A stretch of DNA of 64,000 bases from Amycolatopsis sp. CA-126428 (GTDB taxonomy: Bacteria; Actinomycetota; Actinomycetes; Mycobacteriales; Pseudonocardiaceae). How positions within the stretch are numbered: the first letter of the stretch is position 1; every line of letters begins with the position of its first letter. Below, in pieces: positions 21,511-30,767 of the stretch. The translations under genes and the position numbers were made by a program. Where the stretch lies: positions 62,001 to 126,000 of the forward strand of contig NZ_PPHF01000155.1 in assembly GCF_002904335.1 (NCBI RefSeq), in the 5' to 3' direction. The notes under the pieces were generated by a model. The model ran no database searches, was not told the origin of the DNA, and worked only from the letters and a program-made list of their open reading frames with translations.

Positions 21511-22875
21511 GTGGACGGCAAGCAGATCTACGACAACTTCAGGCAAGGCGACACGACCGGTCTGAACCAGATGGCCGAGACGGTTCAGCAGCTGTCGGAT
21601 GCCTACATGGAGCGAGGCGCGAGCATCAAGGCGCTCCAAACACGCATGGTGAACTCGTGGACCGGCGACGCCGCCGATGCGGCGAACGCCGGGGCAGGCC
21701 CGCTCGAGCAGGCCTTCCGGGACACGGCTATGCCGCTCGACATCACCAAGGCCTCCGTCGACACCCAGGCTGCGTCCTTCACCGACTCCAGCAACTCCGT
21801 CGTCCAGGTGCCGCCCAAGCCGGACAAGCCGAACCCCTGGACAACCGGCTTGAAGGCCGCCATCCCGATCGCCGGGCCGTTCATGGCCAAGGACGACATC
21901 GACAACTACCAAGAAGGTATGGCGCGGTACAACGCGGCGAACGAAACCAACGTTCGGGTCATGGACCAGTACAGCAACGTCACCAGCGGCACGAGGGCGG
22001 CCATTCCCACGGAATACGGCGTCCTCGAGTCCGACGGCGCCGCCATCTCCGTGAACACCCCGGACGGCCCCGGCAAGATCAACCAACCGACGGACCGGAG
22101 CAAGTGGCTGCCGGAGCACCCCGGCGGTGATCCCGGCAGCGACGACCACACCTCGACCACCAGCGTCGACACGACGCACACCGGCGGCGGAGACAAGCCC
22201 GGCGGGACCAGCGGCACCGGAGGAACGGGCGGCACCGGAGGAACGGGCGGCACCGGCGGGACTGGCGGCACCGGGGGAACAGGCGGCACCGGCGGGACCG
22301 GCGGCGACGACACCCACACGACCGGCTCCGGCCGCCCGACCGTGCCCACCGTGCCGACCCGGCCCGGGCAGACCACCGACCAGCCCGGCAAGACGCCGCC
22401 GAACATCGGTGGGGTCGACTTCTATCCCACCAACTCCGGCGGCGGCCCGAACTACGGCCAGAACTCCCTCAACCCCAACGACCCCTACTCCGGCACCGGC
22501 GGACGCGGCCCGAACAGCGGCAACGCCGGCGGCCGCCTCCTCGACCCGACGGGCCGAGGCGGAACCGGGACGGGCACCGGCGGCGGCAGCGGCGCCGGAG
22601 CGGGCAGTGGCAGCGGAGCCGCAGGTGAACGCGGGATCGGCGGTGGCCGCGGCTCCGGCATGGGCAGCCTCGGCAACGCCGCCGCCGCGGAGGCCGCGGC
22701 CGCAAGGGCGGCGGGTTCGCGCGGCGGGCAGATGGGGCCGATGGGTCCTGGTGGCCGTCACGGTGAAGGCGATGAAGACGACGAACACCAGCGGCCGGAC
22801 TACCTGATCGAAGCGGACCCGGACGCGATCTTCGGCACCGACCAGCGGACCAGCCCGCCGGTCATCGGCGAGTAG
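21511..22875 (+). CDS. WXG/PPE-like ESX-associated protein with Gly/Thr-rich tail
   Basis: The protein has 454 residues from GTG 21511. The N-terminal 175 residues are helical with a SWTG turn near residue 49 (NSWTGDAADAANAGAGPLEQ), like WXG100/PPE proteins secreted by type VII systems. Residues 230-270 are a GGT repeat, followed by a long Pro/Gly/Asn-rich region. A conserved-looking acidic end (DYLIEADPDAIFGT, then PPVIGE) may be the secretion or chaperone signal. Surface or secreted location is inferred. Its partner is probably the EspG-like gene 4 bp downstream. Confidence 0.72.
   Translation: MDGKQIYDNFRQGDTTGLNQMAETVQQLSDAYMERGASIKALQTRMVNSWTGDAADAANAGAGPLEQAFRDTAMPLDITKASVDTQAASFTDSSNSVVQVPPKPDKPNPWTTGLKAAIPIAGPFMAKDDIDNYQEGMARYNAANETNVRVMDQYSNVTSGTRAAIPTEYGVLESDGAAISVNTPDGPGKINQPTDRSKWLPEHPGGDPGSDDHTSTTSVDTTHTGGGDKPGGTSGTGGTGGTGGTGGTGGTGGTGGTGGTGGTGGDDTHTTGSGRPTVPTVPTRPGQTTDQPGKTPPNIGGVDFYPTNSGGGPNYGQNSLNPNDPYSGTGGRGPNSGNAGGRLLDPTGRGGTGTGTGGGSGAGAGSGSGAAGERGIGGGRGSGMGSLGNAAAAEAAAARAAGSRGGQMGPMGPGGRHGEGDEDDEHQRPDYLIEADPDAIFGTDQRTSPPVIGE
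22204..22305 (+). repeat. GGC-ACC-GG tandem coding repeat
   Basis: About ten units of GGCACCGG(A/C)GGAAC-type sequence encode (GGT)n within the WXG/PPE-like protein. The low-complexity DNA is prone to slippage in multiples of 9 bp and is likely to vary in length between strains. Confidence 0.8.
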
Positions 22876-22879
22876 GCGG

Positions 22880-23629
22880 GTGGACGTGGCAACAGGCCGG
22901 GTGGACGTTCCGGTCGAGGCACTGGCCGCGCTGGCCGAACGCGAGCAGGTCGGCCAGCTCCACCTCACCCTGCGTCCCGAGCCGCTGTGGCTCTCGGACG
23001 CCGAGCGGGAAGAGGCCGGCAAGCGGGTCGACGCCGCGCTTGCCGACGCCGGGCTGGTCGATGCCCGCGGCCGGGTCACCGTCGACTTCCTCGACTGGCT
23101 TCCGCTGCTGGTCAGCCCGGCGCGGGAGTGCTACGGCTGGGTCGGCACCGGCGGGCAGACCTACGGCGTGCTCGCCGCCGCCAAGGGGCTGCAGGCCGTC
23201 CTCGCCGTCTCCGACGGGACGCACGTCGGGGTGCAGGAAATCGACCGGAACCGGCTCGCCGAGGCCCTCGTCGAGCAGCTGCCGCCGGTCGGGGCCGGTG
23301 GTGGGCGGCCGCGCACCGTCCGGGTGGCCGACCTGACCGAGGCGGCCCGTCGCGGACAGGCCGCCTATCCGCTGGACCCGGCCGTCGCCGACGTCGTCAG
23401 CCTCGTGCAGCGGCCCGTCTCGGGCAGCGGGGAGCTCTACGTCGGCCGTCGCGACGACGTCGGCCGGCACACCTGCCTGCAGCAGCCACTGCACTACGCC
23501 GACACCGACTGGGGCCGCTACCTCAGCTACACCGCCGGCTCGGGCGACGACGCCGTCATCCACATCGGGCCGGCGGGCCCGCAGGAACTGGCCGACACGC
23601 TCACCGAGCTGGCCGGCACGCTGAGCTGA
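22880..23629 (+). CDS. EspG-family ESX secretion-associated protein
   Basis: The protein has 249 residues from GTG 22880. The alpha/beta layout is that of EspG chaperones: an N-terminal VPVEALAALAEREQVGQLHL, a central VTVDFLDWLPLLVSPARECY and a C-terminal RYLSYTAGSGDDAVIHIGP followed by a final helix. EspG proteins bind PPE-type substrates in the cytosol and deliver them to the ESX machine. It directly follows the WXG/PPE-like gene, which fits. No ESX core gene (eccB, eccC, eccD, mycP) is in the window, so the machine must be elsewhere. Confidence 0.85.
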   Translation: MDVATGRVDVPVEALAALAEREQVGQLHLTLRPEPLWLSDAEREEAGKRVDAALADAGLVDARGRVTVDFLDWLPLLVSPARECYGWVGTGGQTYGVLAAAKGLQAVLAVSDGTHVGVQEIDRNRLAEALVEQLPPVGAGGGRPRTVRVADLTEAARRGQAAYPLDPAVADVVSLVQRPVSGSGELYVGRRDDVGRHTCLQQPLHYADTDWGRYLSYTAGSGDDAVIHIGPAGPQELADTLTELAGTLS

Positions 23630-23708
23630 ACGAAAAGACCGTGCGCGCGGGCAGTCCGCGGGACTAATGTGACAGCGCTGTTGTATCTCCCGGCGGAAGG
23701 ACGCGCTG

Positions 23709-24096
23709 ATGCTGTACCCCGAGATCGAGCCCTACGAGCACGGCCTGCTCGACGTCGGCGACGGGCACGAAATCTACTGGGAGACCTGCGGGAACCCGGA
23801 CGGGAAGCCCGCACTCGTCGTGCTTCGCGCGGCTCGTCACGCACTACTTCAGCAACCGCGCGTTCCTCGAGGACGGCGAAATCCTGCGTCAGGCCGGCAA
23901 GCTCGCGGGCATCCCCGCGGTGCTGGCCCAGGGCGTGCTCGACACGAACAACCTCGTCGGCACGCCCTGGCTGCTGCACCACGCCTGGCCGGGCAGCGAA
24001 CTGGTGCTGCTGGACGACGTCGGGCACACGGTGTCGGCCGCGTCGATGCAGGAGGTCCTGATCGGCGCGACCGACCGCTTCGCGCTCAGGGGATGA
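23709..24096 (+). pseudogene. Decayed proline iminopeptidase (alpha/beta hydrolase)
   Basis: From ATG 23709 about 38 residues (MLYPEIEPYEHGLLDVGDGH, then WETCGNPDGKPALVVL) match the start of prolyl aminopeptidases. At about 23823 the reading frame changes. The next 90 codons give RLVTHYFSNRAFLEDGE, VLAQGVLDTNNLVGTPWLLH and SELVLLDDVGHTVS, which match the end of the same enzyme. Roughly 190 middle residues, including the nucleophile Ser, are missing, and the two parts are out of frame. It is a deletion pseudogene. Its end overlaps the convergent dehydrogenase gene by 11 bp. Confidence 0.85.
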
Positions 24097-25267
24097 GCAG
24101 CGCCGGCTCGCTTTCCGGGGCGAGCGCGCCGGCGCGGTTGGTCTCGGCGAGCCGGAGCCCGGTCAGGCGCAGCGGCAACCGGTCCATGTTCCACTCCGCC
24201 AGCAGCAGGGCGATCTTCGCCTGCATTTCCGTGCGCAGCCGCAGGAACGAGTCGGCCGGGTCCGCGCCGACCTCGCCCAGCAGCAGCCACCACGCCCAGG
24301 CCGCCGCGCCCGCGTTGGCGACGAAGTCCGGCACCACCGCGACGCCGCGGGCCGACAGCGCGGCCTCCGCTTCCGGCGTCGTCGCCGCGTTGGCCGCTTC
24401 GACGACCACCTTGGCCTTCACGACGCTCTCGTTGTCCGGCCGCAGCGCGTAGGAGATCGCGGCCGGCACGAAGATGTCGGCGTCGATGCCGACGATCGTC
24501 TCGCGCGGCAGCGAACGGACACCGGCGGGCAGCCGGGACCGGTCCACCTCGCCGAAGCGGTCGCGCAGCTCCAGCAGCGCCGGGACGTCGAGGCCGGTGG
24601 GGTCGTAGAGCGTCCCCGCGGCGTCGGCCACCGCGACCACCTTCACCCCGGCTTCGTGCAGGTACCAGGCCGCCCCGCCGCCCATGGTGCCGATGCCCTG
24701 GATGGCCACCGTCGTTTCGCGCACGTTCCAGTCCCACGCCGCCGCGACGCCCAGGCACGCCTGCGCCACGCCGTAGCCGCCGACGACGTCGCCGAGCAGC
24801 AACCCGCCGGGGACCGGTGCGTTGAGGCCCGCCTGCACCCGGCGCAGGGTCCGCGCCGGATCGGCCGAACGGCGGATCGCCGCGTGGTACGACTGCTCCA
24901 GCCCCAGCTCGGCGAACACCGAGTCGATCAGGTGCTGGGGCACGCCCAGGTCCTCGGCCGTCACCCAGTGCGCGTCCAGCCACGGCCGCAGGAACGCGCA
25001 GAAGCGCTTCAGCACGTCGAACGCGCGCGGGTCCTTCGGGTCGAAGTCGATGCCGCCCTTGGCCCCGCCGACCGGCAGGTTGAAGGTCGCGGTCTTGTTG
25101 GCCATGCCCCGGGCGAGGTCCTCGACCTCGGTCATCGTGCAGCCGGCCCGCATCCGGGTGCCGCCGGTGGCGACGCCGGAGACCAGGCTGTGCACGACCA
25201 GGTAGCCGGGCGCACCGGTCACGGGATCGGTCCACGTGAGCCGCATCAGCGGCTGGACGGGGGTCAT
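24086..25267 (-). CDS. Glu/Leu/Phe/Val dehydrogenase family protein
   Basis: The protein has 393 residues from ATG 25267, with GAGGTGAG upstream. The N-terminal domain carries the catalytic-lysine segment LPVGGAKGGIDFDP (Lys70) and an upstream MANKTATF lysine. The C-terminal Rossmann domain has TVAIQGIGTMGGGAA (about residues 200-215), and EAANAATTPEA lies near the hinge. Members deaminate glutamate or branched-chain/aromatic amino acids with NAD(P). The short length suits a leucine- or glutamate-type enzyme; the substrate cannot be fixed from sequence. It is divergent from a LysR gene 119 bp away, its likely regulator. Confidence 0.85.
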   Translation of the reverse strand: MTPVQPLMRLTWTDPVTGAPGYLVVHSLVSGVATGGTRMRAGCTMTEVEDLARGMANKTATFNLPVGGAKGGIDFDPKDPRAFDVLKRFCAFLRPWLDAHWVTAEDLGVPQHLIDSVFAELGLEQSYHAAIRRSADPARTLRRVQAGLNAPVPGGLLLGDVVGGYGVAQACLGVAAAWDWNVRETTVAIQGIGTMGGGAAWYLHEAGVKVVAVADAAGTLYDPTGLDVPALLELRDRFGEVDRSRLPAGVRSLPRETIVGIDADIFVPAAISYALRPDNESVVKAKVVVEAANAATTPEAEAALSARGVAVVPDFVANAGAAAWAWWLLLGEVGADPADSFLRLRTEMQAKIALLLAEWNMDRLPLRLTGLRLAETNRAGALAPESEPALLIP

Positions 25268-25386
25268 CGGGCCACTCACCTCCAGGCAAGTCCGGGGCGG
25301 CCTGGTGACCGCCACCCCGAGCGTGCGCCCCGGGTGGCCCGCCCGTCCATTTAACGCTGCTGCACGATCTCGTTTAAGTTTTGTGT

Positions 25387-26313
25387 ATGGAGCTTTCGCT
25401 GCACCGCTTGCGGATGCTGCGCGAGCTGCACCGCCGGGGCACCGTGACCGCGGCGGCCGCCGCGCTGCACTACACCGCTTCGGCGGTGTCGCAGCAGCTC
25501 GCGCAGCTCGAGCGGGACGTGGGCGCGAAGCTGTTCGAACGGCTCGGCCGGCGCGTCCAGCTGACCGAGCTGGGCACCTTGCTCACCGAGCACGCCGAAG
25601 AGATCCTCGGCTCGGTGGAGCGCGCGACCCTCGCGCTGGAGGAGGCCCAGGAAGCCCGCAAGGTCCGGCTGACCGCCGGGGTGTGGGCGTCGGTGGCCTC
25701 CGGGCTGCTGCCGACGGCGCTGACCGCACTGGCCGGCACGCATCCCGGCATCGAGGTGCGCACCCGCGAGCTGGCCCCGGAGGACACCGCCGACGCGGTC
25801 CGCGACGGCACGCTCGACCTGTCGTTCGTGATCGAGTACTCCGACGCGCCGACGACGTGGGACGCCGGGCTGGAACGCGCGGTCGTCGCCGTGGAGCGGC
25901 TGCACGCGGCGGTGCCGCGGGGCGCCGTGCCGTCGGGGGCGGCGGCGCTGGACGACCTCGCCGAGCACCCGTGGATCCTGGCCGGCGCAAAGTCGCACTT
26001 CGGCCGGGCGATGCGCACCGCCTGCCGGCGCCACGGCTTCGCGCCGAAGATCAACCACGAGGTCGAAGAGCAGTCGACGGCGATGGCGATGGTGGGCGCC
26101 GGGCTGGGCGTCACCCTCGTGTCCGACCTCGGCCTGCGCCTGCTGCGGCCGCCCGGGATCGACGTCGTCACGCTCACCACGCCGCTGCTGCGGACGGTGT
26201 CGATCGCCTACCGGCGCACGGCGTTCCGGCGCCCCGCGCTGCACCTCGTGATCGACGCCGTGCGGGCTTCCGCGGCCGAACTCGGACTCGGCACCGAACC
26301 GGCTTTGCCCTGA
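25387..26313 (+). CDS. LysR-family transcription regulator
   Basis: The protein has 308 residues from ATG 25387. The N-terminal winged HTH (LHRLRMLRELHRRGTVTAAA, then HYTASAVSQQLAQLERDVGA, residues 4-62) and a C-terminal periplasmic-binding-like effector domain (from about residue 90) are standard. It is divergent from the amino acid dehydrogenase gene and probably controls it. The intergenic region contains ATTTAACG and CGTTTAAGTT about 15 bp apart, a possible T-N11-A-type LysR site. Confidence 0.9.
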   Translation: MELSLHRLRMLRELHRRGTVTAAAAALHYTASAVSQQLAQLERDVGAKLFERLGRRVQLTELGTLLTEHAEEILGSVERATLALEEAQEARKVRLTAGVWASVASGLLPTALTALAGTHPGIEVRTRELAPEDTADAVRDGTLDLSFVIEYSDAPTTWDAGLERAVVAVERLHAAVPRGAVPSGAAALDDLAEHPWILAGAKSHFGRAMRTACRRHGFAPKINHEVEEQSTAMAMVGAGLGVTLVSDLGLRLLRPPGIDVVTLTTPLLRTVSIAYRRTAFRRPALHLVIDAVRASAAELGLGTEPALP

Positions 26314-26433
26314 TCAGGCACTTCTTACGGAGTGGTGACCGCCTCCCGGTGCGCAGGATCCACCCTGAATTTGTCGTACCCCGCGTGTAGCGTCCGAAGG
26401 CGAGAAGTTCCCCACACGGAACAGGAACGACAC

Positions 26434-27696
26434 ATGCAAGCGGTGCACGATTTTCCCGAAAAGTCGGGTAGTGCGTCGAACCGCACCGCGCGGGTCCTGG
26501 CGGACCGCGCGGCCGGCGAGGCGTACGTCGCATCGGTGTGTTTCAAGCACGGGCCACCCCGCCTGACCGGCGTGGAGCTGGAGTTCACCGTGCACCATGC
26601 CGACGACCCGGCCAGACCCCTCGATCCCGACGTCCTCGCCACGGCGCTGGGTCCGCACACCCCGCGGACGCTCCGCCCCGACAGCCCCGTCGCCCCGCTC
26701 CCGGCCGGCTCACCCGTGAGCCTCGAACCGGGGTGCCAGGTCGAGATCTCCGCCCTTCCCCAGGCCTCGCTGCGTGAGGTCGACGCAGTCGTCACGGCCG
26801 ACCTCCACCACCTGCGTGACCGCCTCGCCCGGTACAGCCTCGTGCTGGGCGAATCGGGCATCGACGCGCACCGCGCGCCGCGGCGGCTCCTGGACACCCC
26901 GCGGTACGCGGCCATGGAGCGCCGGTTCGCGCCGATCGGTCCCGGCGGTCTCACGATGATGTGCAGCACCGCCGGCCTGCAGGTCTGCCTCGACGCGGGG
27001 GAGCCCGAGCACTACGCCGCGCGGTGGGCGGCCGCGCACGCGATGGGCCCGCCGCTGCTCGCCCTCTTCGCCAATTCCCGCGTCCACGCCGGGCGCGACA
27101 CCGGGCACGCCTCCGCCCGCTGGCTGGCGGTGCACGACACGGAAGCGGTGCGCACGCGCACGGCCGCCGTGGCGGGCGACGACCCCGCCGGAGCGTGGGC
27201 CGCGCGCCTGATGGACGTCCCCCTGATGGTGCTGCCGCGCGGCGAGCGGCCGTGGGACGCGCCGGAGGGGCTGACGTTCGCCGACTGGATCGACGGCCGG
27301 GGCGCGGGCGCCCTGCTGCCGAGGCCGACGGTGGCGGACCTGGACTACCACCTCACGACCATGTTCACGCCGGTCCGCCCGCAGGGGTACCTGGAGATCC
27401 GGTACCTCGACGCGCAACGGCCGGACGAGTGGCTGGCACCGGTGGCGCTGGTGTCCGCGCTGCTCGCCCGGCCGGCCACCGTCGACAAGGTGCGCGAGGT
27501 CTGCGCGCCGGTCGCGGACCGGTGGACCACGGCGGCGCGGCGCGGCCTGGCCGACCCGGCGCTGGCGGCCGTCGCGGCGGCCCTGGCCGACCTCGGCTGC
27601 GCCGAGCTGGCGGAGACCGGGCTGGCGGAGGAGTCGATCACCGAGATCAGCGAGAGCGTGCAGGGGCGCGCGTACCGATCGAGGAGCGAAGCATGA
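26434..27696 (+). CDS. egtA: Glutamate-cysteine ligase, ergothioneine type
   Basis: The protein has 420 residues from ATG 26434. It belongs to the GCS2 ligase fold (GVELEFTVHH, PGCQVEISALPQAS, MMCSTAGLQVCLDAG, GYLEIRYLDAQ). It makes gamma-glutamylcysteine, the sulfur donor for the EgtB step, in the cytosol. Its place at the head of egtABCD, with ATGA overlap into egtB, fixes the pathway. The 120-bp region upstream has AGGAACG near the start; a promoter is likely around 26380 but is not clear. Confidence 0.93.
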   Translation: MQAVHDFPEKSGSASNRTARVLADRAAGEAYVASVCFKHGPPRLTGVELEFTVHHADDPARPLDPDVLATALGPHTPRTLRPDSPVAPLPAGSPVSLEPGCQVEISALPQASLREVDAVVTADLHHLRDRLARYSLVLGESGIDAHRAPRRLLDTPRYAAMERRFAPIGPGGLTMMCSTAGLQVCLDAGEPEHYAARWAAAHAMGPPLLALFANSRVHAGRDTGHASARWLAVHDTEAVRTRTAAVAGDDPAGAWAARLMDVPLMVLPRGERPWDAPEGLTFADWIDGRGAGALLPRPTVADLDYHLTTMFTPVRPQGYLEIRYLDAQRPDEWLAPVALVSALLARPATVDKVREVCAPVADRWTTAARRGLADPALAAVAAALADLGCAELAETGLAEESITEISESVQGRAYRSRSEA

Positions 27697-29030
27697 GCAC
27701 AGAGGCACGGGGTGAACTGAGCGAGCAGGACCTGCGCGCCCGTGCGGCGGAGGCGCTGACGCGGGCCCGGGCGCGCAGCGTCGCGCTGACCGACGCGGTC
27801 GACGACGAAGACCTGGTCCGCCAGCACTCCAAGCTGATGTCGCCGCTGGTCTGGGACCTGGCGCACATCGGCGTCCAAGAGGAGTTGTGGCTGGTCCGCG
27901 ACGTCGGCGGCCGGGAACCGCTGCGGCCGGACATCGACGACATCTACGACGCGTTCCAGCACGCCCGCGCCGACCGGCCGGAGCTGCCGCTGCTCGGGCC
28001 GGCCGAGGCGCGCGCGTACGTCAAGCAGGTCCGCGAGAAGGCCTTCGACGTGCTGGAGCGGGCGCCGATGACGGGCCGGCGGCTGACCGAGCAGGCGTTC
28101 GCCTTCGGGATGATCACCCAGCACGAGCAGCAGCACGACGAGACCATGCTGGCCACCCACCAGCTGCGCCGGGGCGATCCGGTGCTGCACGCGCCGGAGC
28201 CGCCGCCCGCGCGGTCGGGCCCCCTGCCGGCCGAGGTCCTGGTGCCGGGCGGCGCGTTCACGATGGGCACGTCGGCCGAGCCGTGGGCGCTGGACAACGA
28301 ACGCCCGGCGCACGAGATCGCCGTCGACGCGTTCTGGATGGACACCGTCCCCGTGACGGGCGGCGCTTACGCCCGGTTCCTCGACGGCGGCGGCTACGAC
28401 GACGAGCGCTGGTGGAGCCCGGCCGGCTGGGCCTACCGGACGGAGAACTCGATCACCGCGCCGCGGTTCTGGAAGCGGGAGCAGGACGGCTGGTGGCGGA
28501 CCCGGTTCGGCGGCTACGAGCGGGTGCCCGCGGACGAACCGGTCGTGCACGTCTCCTACTACGAAGCCGAGGCGTACGCGGCCTGGGCCGGGCGGCGGCT
28601 GCCGACCGAGGCGGAGTGGGAGAAGGCGGCGCGGTTCGACCCGGCCACCGGCCGGTCGCGCCGGTTCCCCTGGGGTGACGGGGAACCGTCCGCCGAGCAC
28701 GCCAACCTCGGCCAGCGGCACCTGCGCCCGGCGCCGGCGGGGGCGTACCCGGCCGGCGCGTCGCCGACCGGCGTGCACCAGCTGATCGGCGACGTCTGGG
28801 AGTGGACGAGCACCGACTTCCACGGCTACCCGGGTTTCGCGCCCTTCCCGTACCGGGAGTACTCGGAGGTGTTCTTCGGCCCCGAGCACAAGGTGCTGCG
28901 CGGCGGGTCGTTCGGCACCGACTCCGCGGCGATCCGGGGGACGTTCCGCAACTGGGACTACCCGATCCGGCGGCAGATCTTCGCCGGCTTCCGCACCGCC
29001 CGTGACGCGGCCCCCGGCGAGGTGGGGTAG
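27693..29030 (+). CDS. egtB: Ergothioneine synthase (hercynylcysteine sulfoxide-forming)
   Basis: The protein has 445 residues from ATG 27693. The N-terminal DinB-like domain supplies the iron ligands: His58 in WDLAHIG, plus His144 and His148 in HEQQHDE. The C-terminal FGE-sulfatase domain (from about residue 185: VLVPGGAFTMGTS, VPVTGGAYARFLDGGGY, GDVWEWTSTDFHGYPGFAP, LRGGSFGT) binds the substrates. It joins gamma-glutamylcysteine to hercynine with O2. It overlaps egtA by 4 bp and is followed by egtC after 4 bp. Confidence 0.96.
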   Translation: MSTEARGELSEQDLRARAAEALTRARARSVALTDAVDDEDLVRQHSKLMSPLVWDLAHIGVQEELWLVRDVGGREPLRPDIDDIYDAFQHARADRPELPLLGPAEARAYVKQVREKAFDVLERAPMTGRRLTEQAFAFGMITQHEQQHDETMLATHQLRRGDPVLHAPEPPPARSGPLPAEVLVPGGAFTMGTSAEPWALDNERPAHEIAVDAFWMDTVPVTGGAYARFLDGGGYDDERWWSPAGWAYRTENSITAPRFWKREQDGWWRTRFGGYERVPADEPVVHVSYYEAEAYAAWAGRRLPTEAEWEKAARFDPATGRSRRFPWGDGEPSAEHANLGQRHLRPAPAGAYPAGASPTGVHQLIGDVWEWTSTDFHGYPGFAPFPYREYSEVFFGPEHKVLRGGSFGTDSAAIRGTFRNWDYPIRRQIFAGFRTARDAAPGEVG

Positions 29031-29034
29031 GCGC

Positions 29035-29793
29035 ATGTGCCGCCACATCGGCTACCTCGGCGAGCCGCTTTCGCCCGCCGAGGTGCTCTTCCGTGCCCCG
29101 CATTCCCTGCTGGTGCAGTCGTACGCGCCGGCGGACATGCGCGGCGGCGGCTCGGTGAACGCCGACGGGTTCGGGCTGGGCTGGTACCCCGGCCCGGGCT
29201 CGCCGCCGCTGCGCCACCGGCGTTCGACTCCACTGTGGACGGACGAGACGCTGCCGCCGCTGGCCGCGGCGGTGACTTCGGGCGCGTTCGTCGCCGCGGT
29301 CCGCAACGGCACCACCGGCCTGCCGGTGACCGAGGCGGCCGCGGCGCCGTTCACCGCCGGGCGCCGGCTGTTCAGCCACAACGGCGTCGTCCGCGGCTAC
29401 CCGGGGTCGCTGGCCGAACTGGCCAGGACCCTGCCGGTCACCGAACTGCTGACGCTGGAGGCGCCGACGGACTCGGTGGTGCTCTGGGCCCTGCTGCGGG
29501 CCCGGCTGGCCACGGGGGAGGACCCGCTGACGGCGGTGGCGGCGCTGACCGCCGCCGTCGAGGCGGCCGCCCCCGGTTCCCGGCTCAACTTCCTGCTCAC
29601 CGACGGCGAAACACTGATCGGCACCACCTGGACGCACGCGCTGTCCGTGCTGGAGACCCCGGCCGGCGTGCTGCTGGCGTCCGAACCCCTCGACGGCGAC
29701 CCGCGCTGGCGGCCCGTCCCCGACCACCACGCCGTGCGCGCCCGGCGCGGACAGCCCGTCGACCTGCTTCCCCTGACCCAGGAGCTGTCATGA
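29035..29793 (+). CDS. egtC: Gamma-glutamyl hercynylcysteine sulfoxide hydrolase (class II amidotransferase)
   Basis: The protein has 252 residues from ATG 29035, with GAGGTGGGG upstream. Cys2 (MCRHIGYLGEP) is the N-terminal nucleophile of the Ntn/class II glutamine amidotransferase fold; NADGFGLGWYP and LFSHNGVVRGYP complete the site. The enzyme removes the glutamyl group in the third step of ergothioneine synthesis. Coupled by ATGA to egtD. Confidence 0.95.
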   Translation: MCRHIGYLGEPLSPAEVLFRAPHSLLVQSYAPADMRGGGSVNADGFGLGWYPGPGSPPLRHRRSTPLWTDETLPPLAAAVTSGAFVAAVRNGTTGLPVTEAAAAPFTAGRRLFSHNGVVRGYPGSLAELARTLPVTELLTLEAPTDSVVLWALLRARLATGEDPLTAVAALTAAVEAAAPGSRLNFLLTDGETLIGTTWTHALSVLETPAGVLLASEPLDGDPRWRPVPDHHAVRARRGQPVDLLPLTQELS

Positions 29794-30767
29794 CCGAAGT
29801 CGATCTCGACCACCACCGCTCCGGCGACGCCGTCACCGCGGAACTGCGCGCCGACGTCGTCGCCGGGCTCACCGCGGCGCAGAAGTGGCTGCCGCCCAAG
29901 TGGTTCTACGACGCCGACGGCAGCGAGCTGTTCGAGAAGATCACCCAGCTGCCGGAGTACTACCCGACCCGCAGCGAGCGCGAGGTGCTGGCCGCGCACG
30001 CCGCCGACGTCGCCGAGCTGACCGATGCGCACACGCTCGTCGAACTCGGCTCGGGGTCGAGCGAGAAGACCCGGCTGCTGCTCGACGCGCTGACCGCGCA
30101 CGGCACCCTGGAGGCGTTCGTCCCGCTCGACGTGTCCGAATCCGCGCTGGCCGAGGCCGCCGAAGCGATCTCGAAGGACTACCCGGGACTGACCGTCCGC
30201 GGGGTCGTCGGCGACTTCACCCAGCACCTGGCCCTGCTGCCCGGCGGCCAGCCGCGGGTGGTGGCCTTCCTCGGCGGCACGATCGGCAACTTCCTGCCCG
30301 CCGAGCGCGCGGCCTTCCTCCGCTCGGTCCGGGAGGTCCTGGACGAGGGGGAGTGGCTGCTGCTCGGCACCGACCTGGTCAAGGACGCCGGGATCCTCGA
30401 GCGCGCCTACGACGACGCGGCCGGGGTGACGGCGGAATTCGACAAGAACGTGCTGCGGGTGATCAACGCCCGCCTCGGCGCGAACTTCGACCCCGACGAG
30501 TTCGACCACGTCGCGCACTGGGACGCGGAAAACGAGTGGATCGAAATGCGCCTGCGGGCCCGCCGGGAGCTGACCGTCGAGATCCCGGGCGCGGACCGCA
30601 CGGTGACCTTCGCCGCCGGCGAGCACATCCGGACGGAGATCTCGGCCAAGTTCCGCCCGAGCGGCGTCGAGGCCGAGCTGGCCGCGGCCGGGTTCGCGCT
30701 GGAGCACTGGTGGACCGACTCCCAGCAGCGGTTCGGGGTGAGCCTGGCAAGATCCGTGCGTGGCTAA
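29790..30767 (+). CDS. egtD: L-histidine N-alpha-methyltransferase
   Basis: The protein has 325 residues from ATG 29790. The SAM site (LVELGSGSSEKTRLLLDAL), the PKWFYDADGSELFEKITQLPEYY start and FLGGTIGNFLPAERAAF are hallmarks of EgtD. It trimethylates histidine to hercynine, the first committed step. It is the last of the four egt genes; the PLP-dependent lyase EgtE is not in the window. The stop overlaps the next gene by 8 bp. Confidence 0.96.
   Translation: MTEVDLDHHRSGDAVTAELRADVVAGLTAAQKWLPPKWFYDADGSELFEKITQLPEYYPTRSEREVLAAHAADVAELTDAHTLVELGSGSSEKTRLLLDALTAHGTLEAFVPLDVSESALAEAAEAISKDYPGLTVRGVVGDFTQHLALLPGGQPRVVAFLGGTIGNFLPAERAAFLRSVREVLDEGEWLLLGTDLVKDAGILERAYDDAAGVTAEFDKNVLRVINARLGANFDPDEFDHVAHWDAENEWIEMRLRARRELTVEIPGADRTVTFAAGEHIRTEISAKFRPSGVEAELAAAGFALEHWWTDSQQRFGVSLARSVRG

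Noticed and set aside
22204..22305. Possible CRISPR or VNTR outside genes
   Set aside because: The 9-bp periodicity encodes GGT within one open frame; it is a coding low-complexity repeat.
20659..23079. Long minus-strand open frame opposite the ESX-associated genes
   Set aside because: Shadow of the plus-strand operon and its GGT repeat; repetitive Ala/Gly/Val composition, no motif.
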